From Setaria digitata (Eukaryota > Nematoda > Chromadorea > Rhabditida > Setariidae), in the NCBI GenBank assembly GCA_003640385.1, contig RCAB01000089.1, positions 62,001-126,000 of the forward strand: a stretch of DNA of 64,000 nucleotides. Reading direction: 5' to 3'. Under the pieces are notes generated by a model. The model did not search any database, was not told the DNA's origin, and saw only the letters and a list, made by a program, of their open reading frames with translations. Shown one piece after another: positions 33,702 to 47,755 of this stretch. The translations under genes were made by a program, and so were the position numbers. Position 1 is the first letter of the stretch. Each line of letters opens with the position of its first letter.

Positions 33702-36700
33702 ATGGATGCCTTTCTTGATTACTGTCGTAAAGATGTGGATATTGGCAAGGATGCCATCAGTGAACTGCTGATTACAAAGCATGCAGATTTCATTAAGCAT
33801 TATTTCGAAAACAAGCAGTCTTATGTAAGTAAATTGCATATTGGCCAGTTCTTTCTTCCTCAATCTATGGTGAGAGATTTTCCTAGTTTTTCCGGTAGTT
33901 CTTTACTCGTATTTCTTGCTTTTCTGGTTTCTTTTCCTTTTTTTTTTTGCTATTTCTTCGTTGCATCTCGACAGGTTAACCTGTTTTGAGACATATTAAA
34001 TTTCCAGGGAATCTGGCATAAGATTAGCATCTCCATATAATTATTCATTGAATTAATCAGAACTCATATTGCCACATTGATGTCAGAGTTGTTTGAAGAT
34101 TTGAAAACAAATGCCTGAATTCATAATTTTTTATTTTCTCTGTCAATGAAGAGATTCTTGCGGAATTAATTTTTAAACAACATATTCTCCTGAAATATGC
34201 TTCATACTCTCAGTTACAGGAAAATGTCACTAGCGAATATCTTCGGTTGAGTGGTATCTATTGGTGTCTCCAAGCAATGGATTTAATGGGTAAATTGAAT
34301 GAAATGGATGTTAATGAGATTGCTGTTTACGTCAAGCAATGTCAGCAACCATGTGGTGGCTTCGCACCTGCCGAGCAACACGATGCCCATTTACTGCACA
34401 CATTGAGTGCTGTACAGGTAAACTTTTGTTTACAGTTCTCCAGACTGTTCAGGGAAGTATAAGTCTTTGGATAGCACTGCATTTTTACCTGATTGAATGT
34501 ATAGTCAAACACTCAGTAGTAGTAGTATTGCTAACTCTAATAACTATTATGACTGAAAATGGGAGGTGGCTGCTGTTCATTTTAAATTGTTATCAGCATA
34601 ATTATTAGTACTCATATTTTCATGATGTGCGGATGAAGTCATTTTTTCTAACTTAAATGCGCGTAAATATATTTGTATTATATCATGAAATGAACCATGC
34701 TGACTTTTGATGACTGGCCGTGACGCACCTGTGTCTTTTATCCTTCCTTTGAGCGCTTTTACCGCTGACCAATTTATGGTTTGCCATGTGCAAATAAATA
34801 TGCTTACAAGAATTATGTGGCGGTACTAGTCAAAAGGATGATAAAGAAGGTGAAGGTATCATTGTGCAATGTAAATCAGTTCATCTCCAAGAGTCAAAAA
34901 TTGATGACTGCGACCAATTACTAACGTATTTCCCTTGCACTTTGTGTTGCATCGCCGCCTGAATATGAACTTAGTGAAATATTTTATCGTCATCGACTAT
35001 TCAGATCTTTATCATATATTTTTATTGTATCATTATTGACAGATTATTTTACTTCTTATCGTTTTCTGCGCATTTTAAATCAAACAGTGATGTAGGTCTA
35101 AAATACACTGCATTTTTCCGTTCACTTGATTAGTTTTTCATCTTGAAAGATCTTCATATGTCCAAATATTTTTTCTTTTTGTCTTCATTAAAAGAAATAA
35201 TAGGTCAATAAATCTGTCTTTTTTATTACTTTTTTCTCTATTTCTTATTCTTTTCATTCAAGTTTCATTTTTCTGTTGCTAGAAAATGAAGTAGGAAATT
35301 GCTTTATTGAAGTCCAGTATGTATACCAGAAGAATACAAAATCCTAAACTCTGTATGATTCTTCCCAAAAATAACCTTATTTTAGAAGTTCGACCCATTT
35401 CAGATAATGATTATGTTGGAAAAAATAGATGAAATTAATGTGGACGCTGTGGTCTGTTATGTTAAATCTTTGCAAAATGAGGATGGAAGTTTTGGCGGCG
35501 ACGAAAGCAATGAAATTGATACTCGCTTTTCATTCTGTGCCTTAGCAACCCTTCATTTAATTGTAAGTCAGAGAAAAATTCTCAAGGTGGCTGGTTTCCT
35601 TAAAATAGGTTCGATTGCTTATTTTTATATTTATTTTTATATAGATTACGCAGGATAAACGATATGGAAAGAGTGTTCAGTAACGCGACAGTTTTAGTGC
35701 ATGAAGCTGTTTTTTTTTTTTTTTTTTTTTTTGAAAAAATAAGGGATTCATCAAAAACAAGTTGAAATAAAATAAAAAAATGATGTTCTTCTACGTTATT
35801 GTTGGAATATTCTCGTCTTGAAAATACGATGACTCATTAGCAGAATACAATTAATGAATTTTCATGGACAATCTTTGTAGGGACAGTTAGAAAACTCGGT
35901 AAATGTAGAGAAGGCGCTTGATTTTATTCTTCGGTGTTACAATTTTGATGGAGGATTTGGAACTAAGCCTGGTTCAGAAAGCCATGCTGGACAGGTTGGC
36001 ACCCGCATATTCTGTCTTTTTCACTCTTAATATATAATATATTAATTGAGTGAAAAGGGAGACGAATCTACTGATTTCAGGTATACTGCTGTTTGGGAAG
36101 TCTAGCGATAGCAGAGTCTTTAGAAATGATCGATGTTGAGCGGACAGCTCGATGGCTGGCCGAAAGGCAGTGCCGGTCAGGTGGTCTTAATGGTAGGTTT
36201 GAATTCATAGTTTTTGTTTCCTTTACTTTTTTTACATACGTTTGTGATCGGAAATTAGGTATAAATGTCTATATTTAATTGAAATTGCATAAGATTTTAT
36301 AAATTAGAAAAAGAATATCTTAATCAAATCTTAATACATTACGGTAAGTTGAAGTTCTTAGATTGTTCTTTTAGATATTTCTTCAGTGAAAAAATAACCT
36401 AGTAATTCGCTGTGGAGGAGAAGTTAGGAAACAGTTAAAGAGACTAAGCAGTGAGAAAATATAAGACTACATAGATGAAAAAAGGTATATATCTGTACTG
36501 TTTTGAAAAGAAAAAGTAGAAATTCACAGGAAGGTTACGAAAGGTAAAGGTAACACTCATTATTAATTTGCCAAGTTATTAATAGAATATTAGGCGAGGA
36601 TAACGATCAATTTTTTTTTTAAGAGAAACGGATTTAATTGAATGTGACCTTTTGTACAATGAATAAGAATTATTCAAATTACTCTTATATTTAGCAGTAC

Positions 36701-38233
36701 TAATTACATAATAGTATTGTACCATTGATGTTGTTACGTTGCATCAGTTGATCCCTGCAGAGTGAATGAAGAAGTAGAGGCGTCACTGGATAATAGCTGT
36801 ATGACACTACCTCCATCGAATGATTTAACAAATATTTCTCTCTTTTTATTAACTCTCTTGTCATTTCCTTAGTGTAAACATTTACGATTTATTAGGGCAG
36901 CAAATACATTTTTAAGACATTAATGTCTTATTGTTTTAATATAAATAACTCGCAATACGTCTTTTGAAAATTTGCGGCATCCGGCATCCTCTTTTTCTCG
37001 TTTTATATTATGTCTCAAGCACTGCTCAGAAAAACTGTCTGTTGATTTCGTATGAGAATTTATCTGAACTTTAGAAGAAGGACTGTAGCAAAAGGTAATT
37101 TCTGCCACTTAGTTTTAATTTATTTTAATGTTTTAGAATGAGGTAGACAATTATGATTTTATTTAAGGATCTCAAAACGCAACTTTCTTTTTTTTTGATA
37201 TCTGACGATAAAGGACTTTTAAAGTGACCTTTGTGGAATTGTCTTGATGGAGATATTTGTACTAAAGATAGGATTTCGTAAAGGACGCGTGGCATGAGAC
37301 ATCATAAATTAGAATGGCTGTCCCTCTGCCACTGTTCTTCGACTAATTTTACATTGGATTCTTTCGAAGGACTACACGATTTACGCCTCATTATACGCAT
37401 TATCGGGCATGTCCATCAACAGCAACATACCCTTTATGGAGAGAAGGAGAAAAAGAGAATAGCCATGAAAGTTGTAATTGTGTATTTTTTTATTATTTTT
37501 GTTGTTCATGTACGAAGATATTCGGCCGAAAAATGTTGCATTCAGAGGAAACTGTCTAATTTAGTTTCAAGTGTCTAACATTTCGTAACATAAGAGCAAG
37601 TGCTCGTAATAGATAAATTTCATACATCCATTTCATTCAGTCTTTGAAATTATAGGTAGGCCAGAAAAATTGCCGGATGTTTGTTACTCGTGGTGGGTGC
37701 TCGCATCGTTGGCCATACTTGGGCGATTACACTGGATTGATAATGTTAGTGAAGCTTTTGGGATTATCAACTGTTAAAGTCTTATATTAATAAAGTGTTA
37801 GTATGCAGTCATAAGCTGCTTTCAGAAATCAATGACAAAATTCATATTAGCTTGTCAAGACAGCGATGGTGGTTTTGCTGATAGACCAGGAGATGTGGTA
37901 GGTTAATGACTAACTTCCATTTTCATTTTATTTTGTGCCGATAATCAAGCTTTTGTTGGTGTAACTTACTGCGGGCACCTGCATGCATTATCTAATCCAT
38001 CATCATTTTGACTCCTTTTCTCGGAAATCGTCCTTCCATGAGCGTTAATTATCAGTCTATTTTTGTTTTTATTAATATATTTTTTCTTACCTTGTTTTCA
38101 GGCTGATCCTTTTCACACTGTTTTTGGGTTAGCAGGACTGAGCTTACTTGGCGCTTACAGTGATTCTTTGACAGCAGTTGATCCCGTATTTTGCATGGGA
38201 AAGAAATATCTTAGTGATTTATGTATTTGTTAA
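33702..38233 (+). CDS. Rab geranylgeranyltransferase (GGTase-II) beta subunit
   Basis: Catalytic subunit that attaches geranylgeranyl groups to the C-terminal cysteines of Rab proteins presented by REP. Eight exons in phase: 33702-33824, 34220-34417, 35404-35562, 35881-35994, 36081-36192, 37656-37744, 37826-37897, 38102-38233; 332 residues against 331 in human RABGGTB. Repeated QxxDGGF-type helical-barrel motifs are clear ([43 protein letters not shown]), with [25 protein letters not shown] and [20 protein letters not shown]. The zinc ligands Asp and Cys of DVCYSWW and His of DPFHT are present. The stop comes soon after [10 protein letters not shown], as in the family. The 1.46-kb fifth intron contains an unexplained 94-codon frame (37294-37578). 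No frame breaks. Confidence 0.96.
35711..35732. repeat. Poly-T tract in intron
   Basis: A run of about 22 T in the third intron of the Rab prenyltransferase gene, followed by A-rich sequence. It is a likely site of length variation and sequencing error. Confidence 0.8.
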
Positions 38234-39969
38234 AAACTTCAAAAAAAAAAGAAATAATCTGCTTTATTTTCCTAATTATGTGTATTGCTATGAGTGTTGG
38301 TAATCTTTCTATGATGTCGTACTCTTCATACTAATTTTCAAGTATTTTCTTGTTTTAGAATAAACTTGTTTTTTTAAGAAAAACCTTTATGCTAATAATG
38401 GAACTGGAAGATTCATTGGGCTGTTTTAATTTATCAAAGGACAGTGGAAGAACTTTTCGAAGGTACCTACCTTTCTGTCGACATTTTATTTTCCAGGCCT
38501 TAAAAAACAGTCAAAGAAGACGTCCTAAAAATTCATGAAAAAAAGAACTGTTAAAATGGGGTCAATACAGAGTGTACTGTGCGGAGTGGAGAGCGAAATG
38601 AAGTGGAATTGGATAATTAAGGGATGCGGGACCGTGCAGCGGTTACGTACCATCTCATCACTATGTTACATACATTTTTATAGTCATTATAAAAGCTTCA
38701 TATTCTAAATGAGATGTAGTGCGGCACGTGTGCAACGTAAATACTACCCACTGTCCACTACATTTGCAGCGCTTGTCATCTGTTTGTCTTCTGAAGATAT
38801 TTTGTGACGATAGTGAGTTATTGAGAGCCAAGTGTTAAAAAGTGTGGTTTGGTATAGAATTGTTACTTGTTTGCTGAATTGTACATGTTTGCTTCTCGTA
38901 GAATAGGAAATATATATGACTTACGTTGTTCTGTTCATGAGCCAATCAAAATTTTCTTGTTCCTTTGAATCTCAACAACACCATTTGGTAACGTGGACTT
39001 TCCCAGTGTTTCAATATCTCGAGCTAGAATACGAACCATTCGGGGATATTCAGCGAATAAAGATCTTTTGGCCCGCATCGCTAAATTGCGTCAGTTAGAT
39101 TTAAAATTCTAATGGCATTTATAGCATTGATGGATCGGTTAGCGTCTTCTAGCTATTTTGCTGTGTAGGTTATGATAGTCTATTTAGATCCATGGAATTC
39201 TTGTAAGAATGAGCGGCATTATCCATACATTATAGGCAGCTCAATCTAGTTTCGTAACGTACGGCAATACATGTAAAGTGAAGGCTGCAGAAAATTAAAG
39301 AATTAAGGAATTATGTATTAAAACTTAAATTAGCATTCACTTTTAGCAGGATATTCTCCTCATTTCGTATTCTTTTCATGAGATCTTCCGTACACTCTGC
39401 CCAACAACACCCTTTTTAAATGCTGTGAGTCGTAATTTACTTTTCTCTAATATGCTGTTGTTTGTATTTTTGATTACTCTTTTATTGTCAATTAAAATTG
39501 TTCTCGTTTTTGAGATATTTTGGATTCAAATAAGAATTTGTTGGGCAGGGAATTATACTGCGTAGAATTTCCCAAAAAATTAAGTAATGCGTAATACTTC
39601 TGAAGGAAGATTCTGCTTACTTGTGGTAACACATAAGTGTTTAAGAAACTGGTAAGAAAAATAATGGTAGTGTGGGAGATTTTCTCGCATGTGGTAGTGC
39701 ATATGGCTATATCAGATCTATGTTCGAATCAGAACAGTTGCTGAATGTTAACTTTCAAAGCTCCAGTGCAAATGAAACAGTTCGCTTCTACTGAACTTCC
39801 GTCCTCAATTTTTAAATGCCTTGTGCATCAGGAACCCGAAAGTCGGGGATCGGAATCTGGATGATCTGTTATTGAAATACTGACTAAGGCAAGTTGAGAG
39901 GCGTCATGTAGAAGATATTGAATAGAGACAATGCAACAGATGATGTTGAGCTACCGTAACGTCTTATGA
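38234..39969. other. Intergenic region upstream of the bHLH gene
   Basis: No gene recognised. A moderately GC-richer patch near 38570-38760 could be promoter-related to the bHLH gene, but no motif supports this directly. Confidence 0.35.
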
Positions 39970-41666
39970 ATGTCATCCTCTCTGAGGAGAACAGTTACGT
40001 ATCGCAGGTCGCTCAGAAATTTGTGGCCCCGCCCAAATCCTAAGGAAAATTCGGTTTTGATTGCATATGGCCCTTCTCCACATTTCAGAAGTTTGCTAAT
40101 GACAGTTACCGGCTCGTTATCAGTGATGTCCTCTACCTCTACCTCTACCTCCTCGACGTTATCAGCAAGTTGGCAACACTATTATCACTACCAATCGCCT
40201 ATTAAGAAGTCTGCCAACGTCACAACTGCTAATCAGCCATGCACATACTATGACCCTTCAGATGAGAACGTTTATTGGACACAGAAGTAAGCAACTTTTC
40301 AGAATTGATTGCAGAACAATTTTGCTTCCTCCAGTGAGAACCTGATAGCCACCTGATCGCTTCCATGTGCAGTCATTTATATGTGTANCTGCAGAACAAT
40401 TTTGCTTCCTCCAGTAATATGTGAGAACCTGATAGCCACCTGATCGCTTCCATGTGCAGTCATTTATATGTGTATCTGTGTGAGCATGTGTGAATAACGA
40501 AAAGAATACTTTAGTCCAAAAATTAATTGGCAACATCTGTGAATGGATTAGAAACAACTAACAATTATTTGGTTCTCAGAGAATCCATTGGCATTGAGCT
40601 ATTTTGTCAAAAAGGGTTGCTTAATTATTCATATCTTTCTTTTCTACTCATAATTTATTTAATTATTTATGTTTTACTTAATTATTCATACTTTTGCTAT
40701 TTCGTTATCACCGTGTTAAGTATACGTTAAGCCTGAATGAATTCTTGTGATCAATCTGGAAATGAATGGAAAAAATATTGCTCGATTTGTGTTTTCTGCC
40801 TTATTTTTTTGGCTCACATGGCGTACTTGGTCTAAGTAACTTAAGGATTATTCTTGATGAAATTGACCAATGTTGAGTCTTCTTGAGTTGTGTAACCATA
40901 ATATAATCGGTCCATTCTTTGACAAAATCGAAAGCAGAATTGTAGAATTGAGTAAAATCGTCATAGATCACTAATATTTCAGTTATATCCAAAAGAAGGA
41001 TGAGGCGAAACAGATGGAAATAAAAGTACCACGAAAAAACAAAGGTGGACCACGACGATACAAAACACCAAGTCCGCAATTATTACGAATGCGACGTCAA
41101 GCAGCGAATGCACGAGAACGAAGACGAATGAATAATCTGAACGATGCGTTCGATAGGGTAAATGCATTATTTCTATCTTAACGGCGATATTAACTAAACT
41201 AGAAAATGGAGGACTTGAAAAGTGGAAGAAATCAATGGAAGGTTATCGGAACCATGTAGAGAAATCGTCTTTTTTGAAATTTTCGTCGATTGCAATTGAT
41301 CCGACTTTACAAGCTTGAAGGATCCAAAAAAAAAATTGAATTTTATGACTCACGTGGCATCTCGTGACGTCTGGTTGGAAAGTGCACTTAATAATATTAG
41401 TTGTTAGTCTTACTACGAATGTGTGTGTGTGTTCCATCCAAATCACAGAGAGGACAAACTAGTCATCTTTAAGCGTTGTAGTAGTATAAATGGCAAATAA
41501 TTTCAAATTATCCTACCTGAAACTTTTTCATAGAGCTCTTTCATTTTAGTTACGAACCGTTCTACCATCGGTAGGTACTGGTCGGAGGTTATCGAAGTTT
41601 GAAACTCTGCAGATGGCACAGCAGTATATTGATTGTTTAGCAGAATTATTGAATAAACCGCGATGA
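39970..41666 (+). CDS. lin-32: Atonal-family bHLH transcription factor (LIN-32-like)
   Basis: Proneural transcription factor that dimerises through its helix-loop-helix and binds E-box DNA. Exons 39970-40286, 40983-41157 and 41550-41666 join in phase to give 202 residues. The N-terminal part is unconserved and includes a Ser/Thr run (STSTSTSST) coded by a CTCTAC microsatellite. The bHLH is at the C end: basic region [18 protein letters not shown], first helix [12 protein letters not shown], loop GTGRR, second helix [20 protein letters not shown], then only five more residues. [11 protein letters not shown] is the atonal/LIN-32 signature, and stopping right after helix 2 matches C. elegans LIN-32. 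The first intron contains a single-N assembly join (40388) with duplicated flanks, so an exon could be missing there; the start ATG is the first in the frame but an upstream exon cannot be excluded. Confidence 0.82.
40310..40475. repeat. Second single-N join with duplicated flanks
   Basis: About 80 bp beginning GCAGAACAATTTTGC and ending CATTTATATGTGTA occur on both sides of an N at 40388. The right copy has about six extra bases (CCAGTAATATGTGAG versus CCAGTGAG). Same pattern as at 18958, so probably an unmerged contig overlap within the bHLH gene's first intron. Confidence 0.85.
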
Positions 41667-44338
41667 TTTGTCGTTTGCCATAGATGTAAATAAATTTTTT
41701 GAATTATTGCTCTATCACTGCTGAAATTGCATTTTAAATCCTTTTAGTATTAATTGAAAACACATCAGTAATCTTACGGCAACTGTAATCTTTCCTCTGA
41801 TAACACTCTTGAATTGATTGATTTATCTACTGCTGGTAAACTTCTCAAGTATAAACTGCGAACAAAGTTGCGCTGTTCTTTATCCCTCTTTCTCTCCCTT
41901 AAATGTAGGGTTTGGAGAATCAAATTAACCTTGCTATCATTATCACTATGCATCGCCCAGCGCTTTTTCAAAGTTAATATTGCACCCTGTGGCCATGGTT
42001 AAGAATATTGAGAATAATGGATGATGTGATGGATAATCTGATGGGTAGTGAAATAGAAAGGAATGTTTATTAATGAATTTATGAGAAATAAAATCTTCAA
42101 ATTCTGAAGGTAAATCTTTTTTTGGAAGATTGAAGTTATTCAAGTAGCATATGTTAACATTACCAGAAGTAAAAGATAGAGTTGGTTGGAATCCTTTGCG
42201 GTTTCTAGGTCCGTTCTACTTCATTAAACCTGCAGCGCCCTTAAATTGCACAGCTGAAAGCAATATGAAATGATAAAATTCTTTGGTGTAACTCATTTAG
42301 ATAATTACTGTTTTCGAGTGTTCAGACATAAAAAAGTGGGCCGAAATTTTTTTCTTACTTTGTCACAGCTGTACATGGATTCCTGGCAGCTTACCAAAGC
42401 GGTCTCATCCTTTGATGTACGGTGTGAATTTATTTATTTTCCTTTTATTTAAACTATTTCAAAACAAAAACCAATCTACTGGAACCAATAAAGGTTTCTT
42501 TGTGTTTCTCATATTTCTCCTCTTCGCATATCTTCTTATTTGTCATAAGTTACGGTGAAAAATTTTTTTTGACTGCAATTTTTTTCTCGAAATTTACATG
42601 AATTTTATGTAAGAAAAATGTAACCAAATGAACGCGTACGAAATATTTAATTACCTGATTAGTCTATTAATTTCGTCTATTTCTAAATGGCTGAATTCAG
42701 AGATTTTATTCCGGACAGCTTCCTCGATACTAAGTCTAAGGTTTCAAAGTCTAAGCCTTGACCATCCGCTGTTGCCAAGAATAACCTTACGACCTTTAGC
42801 ATCTTCTAGTAGGCAGTCCCGTACTTTGGTTCATCATCTCCTTATTTGGGCACTGCATTTGTCACCAGAAAGCTTGCATTCTTGCGATAACACCAGATCG
42901 ACAAGTTTTCACGTATGTGCTCGATTCCTGTCCCTACAAAGCGTACTCGATCGCATATCTGAGAGTTCTGGTGCATCCCAGACTTCTTCGGCCACTTTAT
43001 CATGTCAAAAGTTAAGAAATTTATTTTTGTCTTTCTGATTAAATTTAGCAAGATGAAATAGAAACGAAGCAGAAAGAGCCCACGACGATGCGATAAATGT
43101 TTGGTTAGTTAAAGCTATCCTTGCGGCAGTCGTTGCCAGTCCATGCCTAATTACCGTCCTTTAACTTGAGGGTGTCTCGGAATTCGCAATAAGTCTTGAC
43201 TCTCTAACTAAAGCCACACTATGTTTCATTTACGAATGATTCAGTGGCCTGCACGGTAATTATGTGATAAGCCATCATTAGCAAAGGGCAATATTATGAA
43301 GGCGTAGTAATTGCATGACCGCTGACCTTTGTTTGATGTTACCTGCGCATTACTTCTGATAAATGTTTGCCTGAAAAAATAAGCAATTAGCAGCGACAAT
43401 CAAATCCATTCTCCTATTGTTCATCTTCTCCACATTTAACCAATCGTGATAATGTCATGTAATTCGAGGGCTTTTTAGTTAGGAAAATTCGTTTCTAGTA
43501 ATTTCATTCCCCAGTCAAATGCAGATTTTGAACTCCATTTAAATTCCAAACTCACACTTTCCACATCCATTCCTCTTGTAAATGGTGCATTTGGATTTCA
43601 TTTCGAGGCAACACCACCATTTGCACTAATTTAAAACGAATTACGCAAATTCAAATTTTATTCTCCTAGGTTTCAACTTTATTTTAAAAGACCTTTTCAA
43701 GATGTTTTTTTAAAGCTTATAGTAACAACAACAAATTTTAAAGCGAGGCATTTCAAAATCCCAAAAATACTAAATTGTGGTACCAACAAGTTTTCATAGA
43801 CGATTGGCAGTCTAGCTTCTTTTTAACTGTTAACAAAATTCGGACGTGCTGTAATACAGTTGAAGAGAGTGAAATGTCGATGATTATTATCTTTGCTCAT
43901 CCTCAAATCTGTTTGCTGGTTATTGCTAAGTGTTCTTGATATTTTATCACTCTTTAACGTGTTGTTGATTTGTCTTCGTAAACTGAGAGTTTGTGACGTC
44001 TCTATTTGAAAATTTAACCCTTTTAATAGTCTTCTTATTGTTCATTAGTTCGTTGATTCTAAATGCTATGTATTACAAAGGAAATGAAAGTTATGCTGTA
44101 TATTTTAGAAGAAATAAAAGTTTATTTTTAATGAAGTTTTCATTATAACTAACTGTTACTACGCATTACTATGGGTTCATTAGGAAGATTCAGTAGTCAG
44201 AATTGCTCAAGTATGTCTTTCTCGTATCTCTGTCTTCTATCATTATGACATCAATCATGTTGGGGTATGCCAAGGTTATCGTTATGCTGTTTCAAATTGC
44301 ATTCTTGTTAATCCTGATGAAGCGTCTAAATTTGCAGA
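41667..44338. other. 2.7 kb without a confident gene
   Basis: A 136-codon serine-rich plus-strand frame at 42628-43038 has no recognisable domain or splice context. Its reverse strand contains short protein-like pieces in shifting frames with stops, so it may cover an old relic, but I cannot identify it. Nothing else stands out. Confidence 0.35.
44331..44337 (+). promoter_or_regulatory. Trans-splice acceptor of the GMP reductase gene
   Basis: TTTGCAG lies one base before the ATG at 44339. An acceptor so close to the start, with no upstream exon in view, is typical of spliced-leader addition in nematodes. A cis-spliced 5' UTR exon is the alternative. Confidence 0.6.
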
Positions 44339-46627
<2,289 letters not shown>

Positions 46628-47755
46628 TTAAGCTCATTGAATTTTATAACACAACGTTAGGTTTGTTTTTAATTTTTGTAGTGGTGGTTGTGGTTTTTGT
46701 TTTTAGTTCTTGTCTTATGCTTTTAAGTGTTTTGTAGAGAAATTTTGTTTTTCTATCTCTGCAAAGCTCTTTCAAAGTCAAGCAAAAGAAGAAGGAAATG
46801 TTATTTCCCATGTGTGGATTAGATTAGGCATAGTCTTGCAAATCTTTCGATCTGGTATTTTGTTTTTGAAGGACAGTAATATACCGCTTTCCAACAGGAA
46901 AATAAGACCTAGGAAGTAAAATGTCGTATTCGAATATCCAGTCGAAAATTTTCATTTCGAATTCTTGTGTTACCTCGGCCCATAAAAAATGTTAACATGG
47001 AAATTTTGCATGTAGTTTTTAAATAATACGCTATAAGAAAATAATTTCGGACTCTCTGCTGCTAAACTTCCATAATGGTGCCTACTATTGACATACTACT
47101 TTTCGGCTTTTCATATTGTTTGTTTATTATTACGGTTGTTTTCAATAGATACACAGTTTGGAACTTTTCGACTCCATTTTCCAGAAGATATGCATTCCAG
47201 TACATTTTCTGAATCTAGACGGTATTCTGTTGAAGTACAGTAATAGACCACTTTCTCTCCAACAAGATAATAGACCTTAGCAGGTGAGGTGCTGTCTCCT
47301 TGCTCAGGTTTTCCAGGAAAACGACAGATCGGTATACCTGAAAAGAATCAAAAGTCATTCTTTTTGTGCAGACTTCCTGGACTCCCTTCTAATTTTCTAG
47401 CTTTTTTTTTTAAAAACTCCGTTTTGTCAGGATCTATTGCATGATTTTTGGGCTCTTAAAGTTTCTTCTTATTTGTTTCCAGTCTATAATACGATTGCAT
47501 TCTACAATCTACAATGCAGAATTTGTATATCAGGAGTAAACTATAATCCCAGCTGGATATATTCTAAAAATATGAATAATCCGAAGTGGTATTTAGAATT
47601 ATAAGAAGTATTCCAGAAATCGCCTACCGCGAATTCCGCACCATTCGAACTTAACAGAATGTTGAAAAGTGTACTTGAAGCTTCAAACAAAACAAGCTGC
47701 ATTTCTTCCAGAATTTCGAGAGGGATGCCTTTTTCTTTTACTGAATCAAAAAACT
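46628..47755. other. Convergent intergenic region
   Basis: Between the GMP reductase stop and the end of the minus-strand LEV-9-like gene. Frames at 46710-46919 (+) and 47541-47768 (-) have no resemblance to known domains; the latter overlaps the LEV-9 last exon in another frame. The region presumably holds both 3' UTRs. Confidence 0.4.

Noticed and set aside
42628..43038. 136-codon plus-strand frame, serine-rich
   Set aside because: Low-complexity composition and no domain. The reverse strand shows protein-like fragments in several frames with stops, too broken to name.
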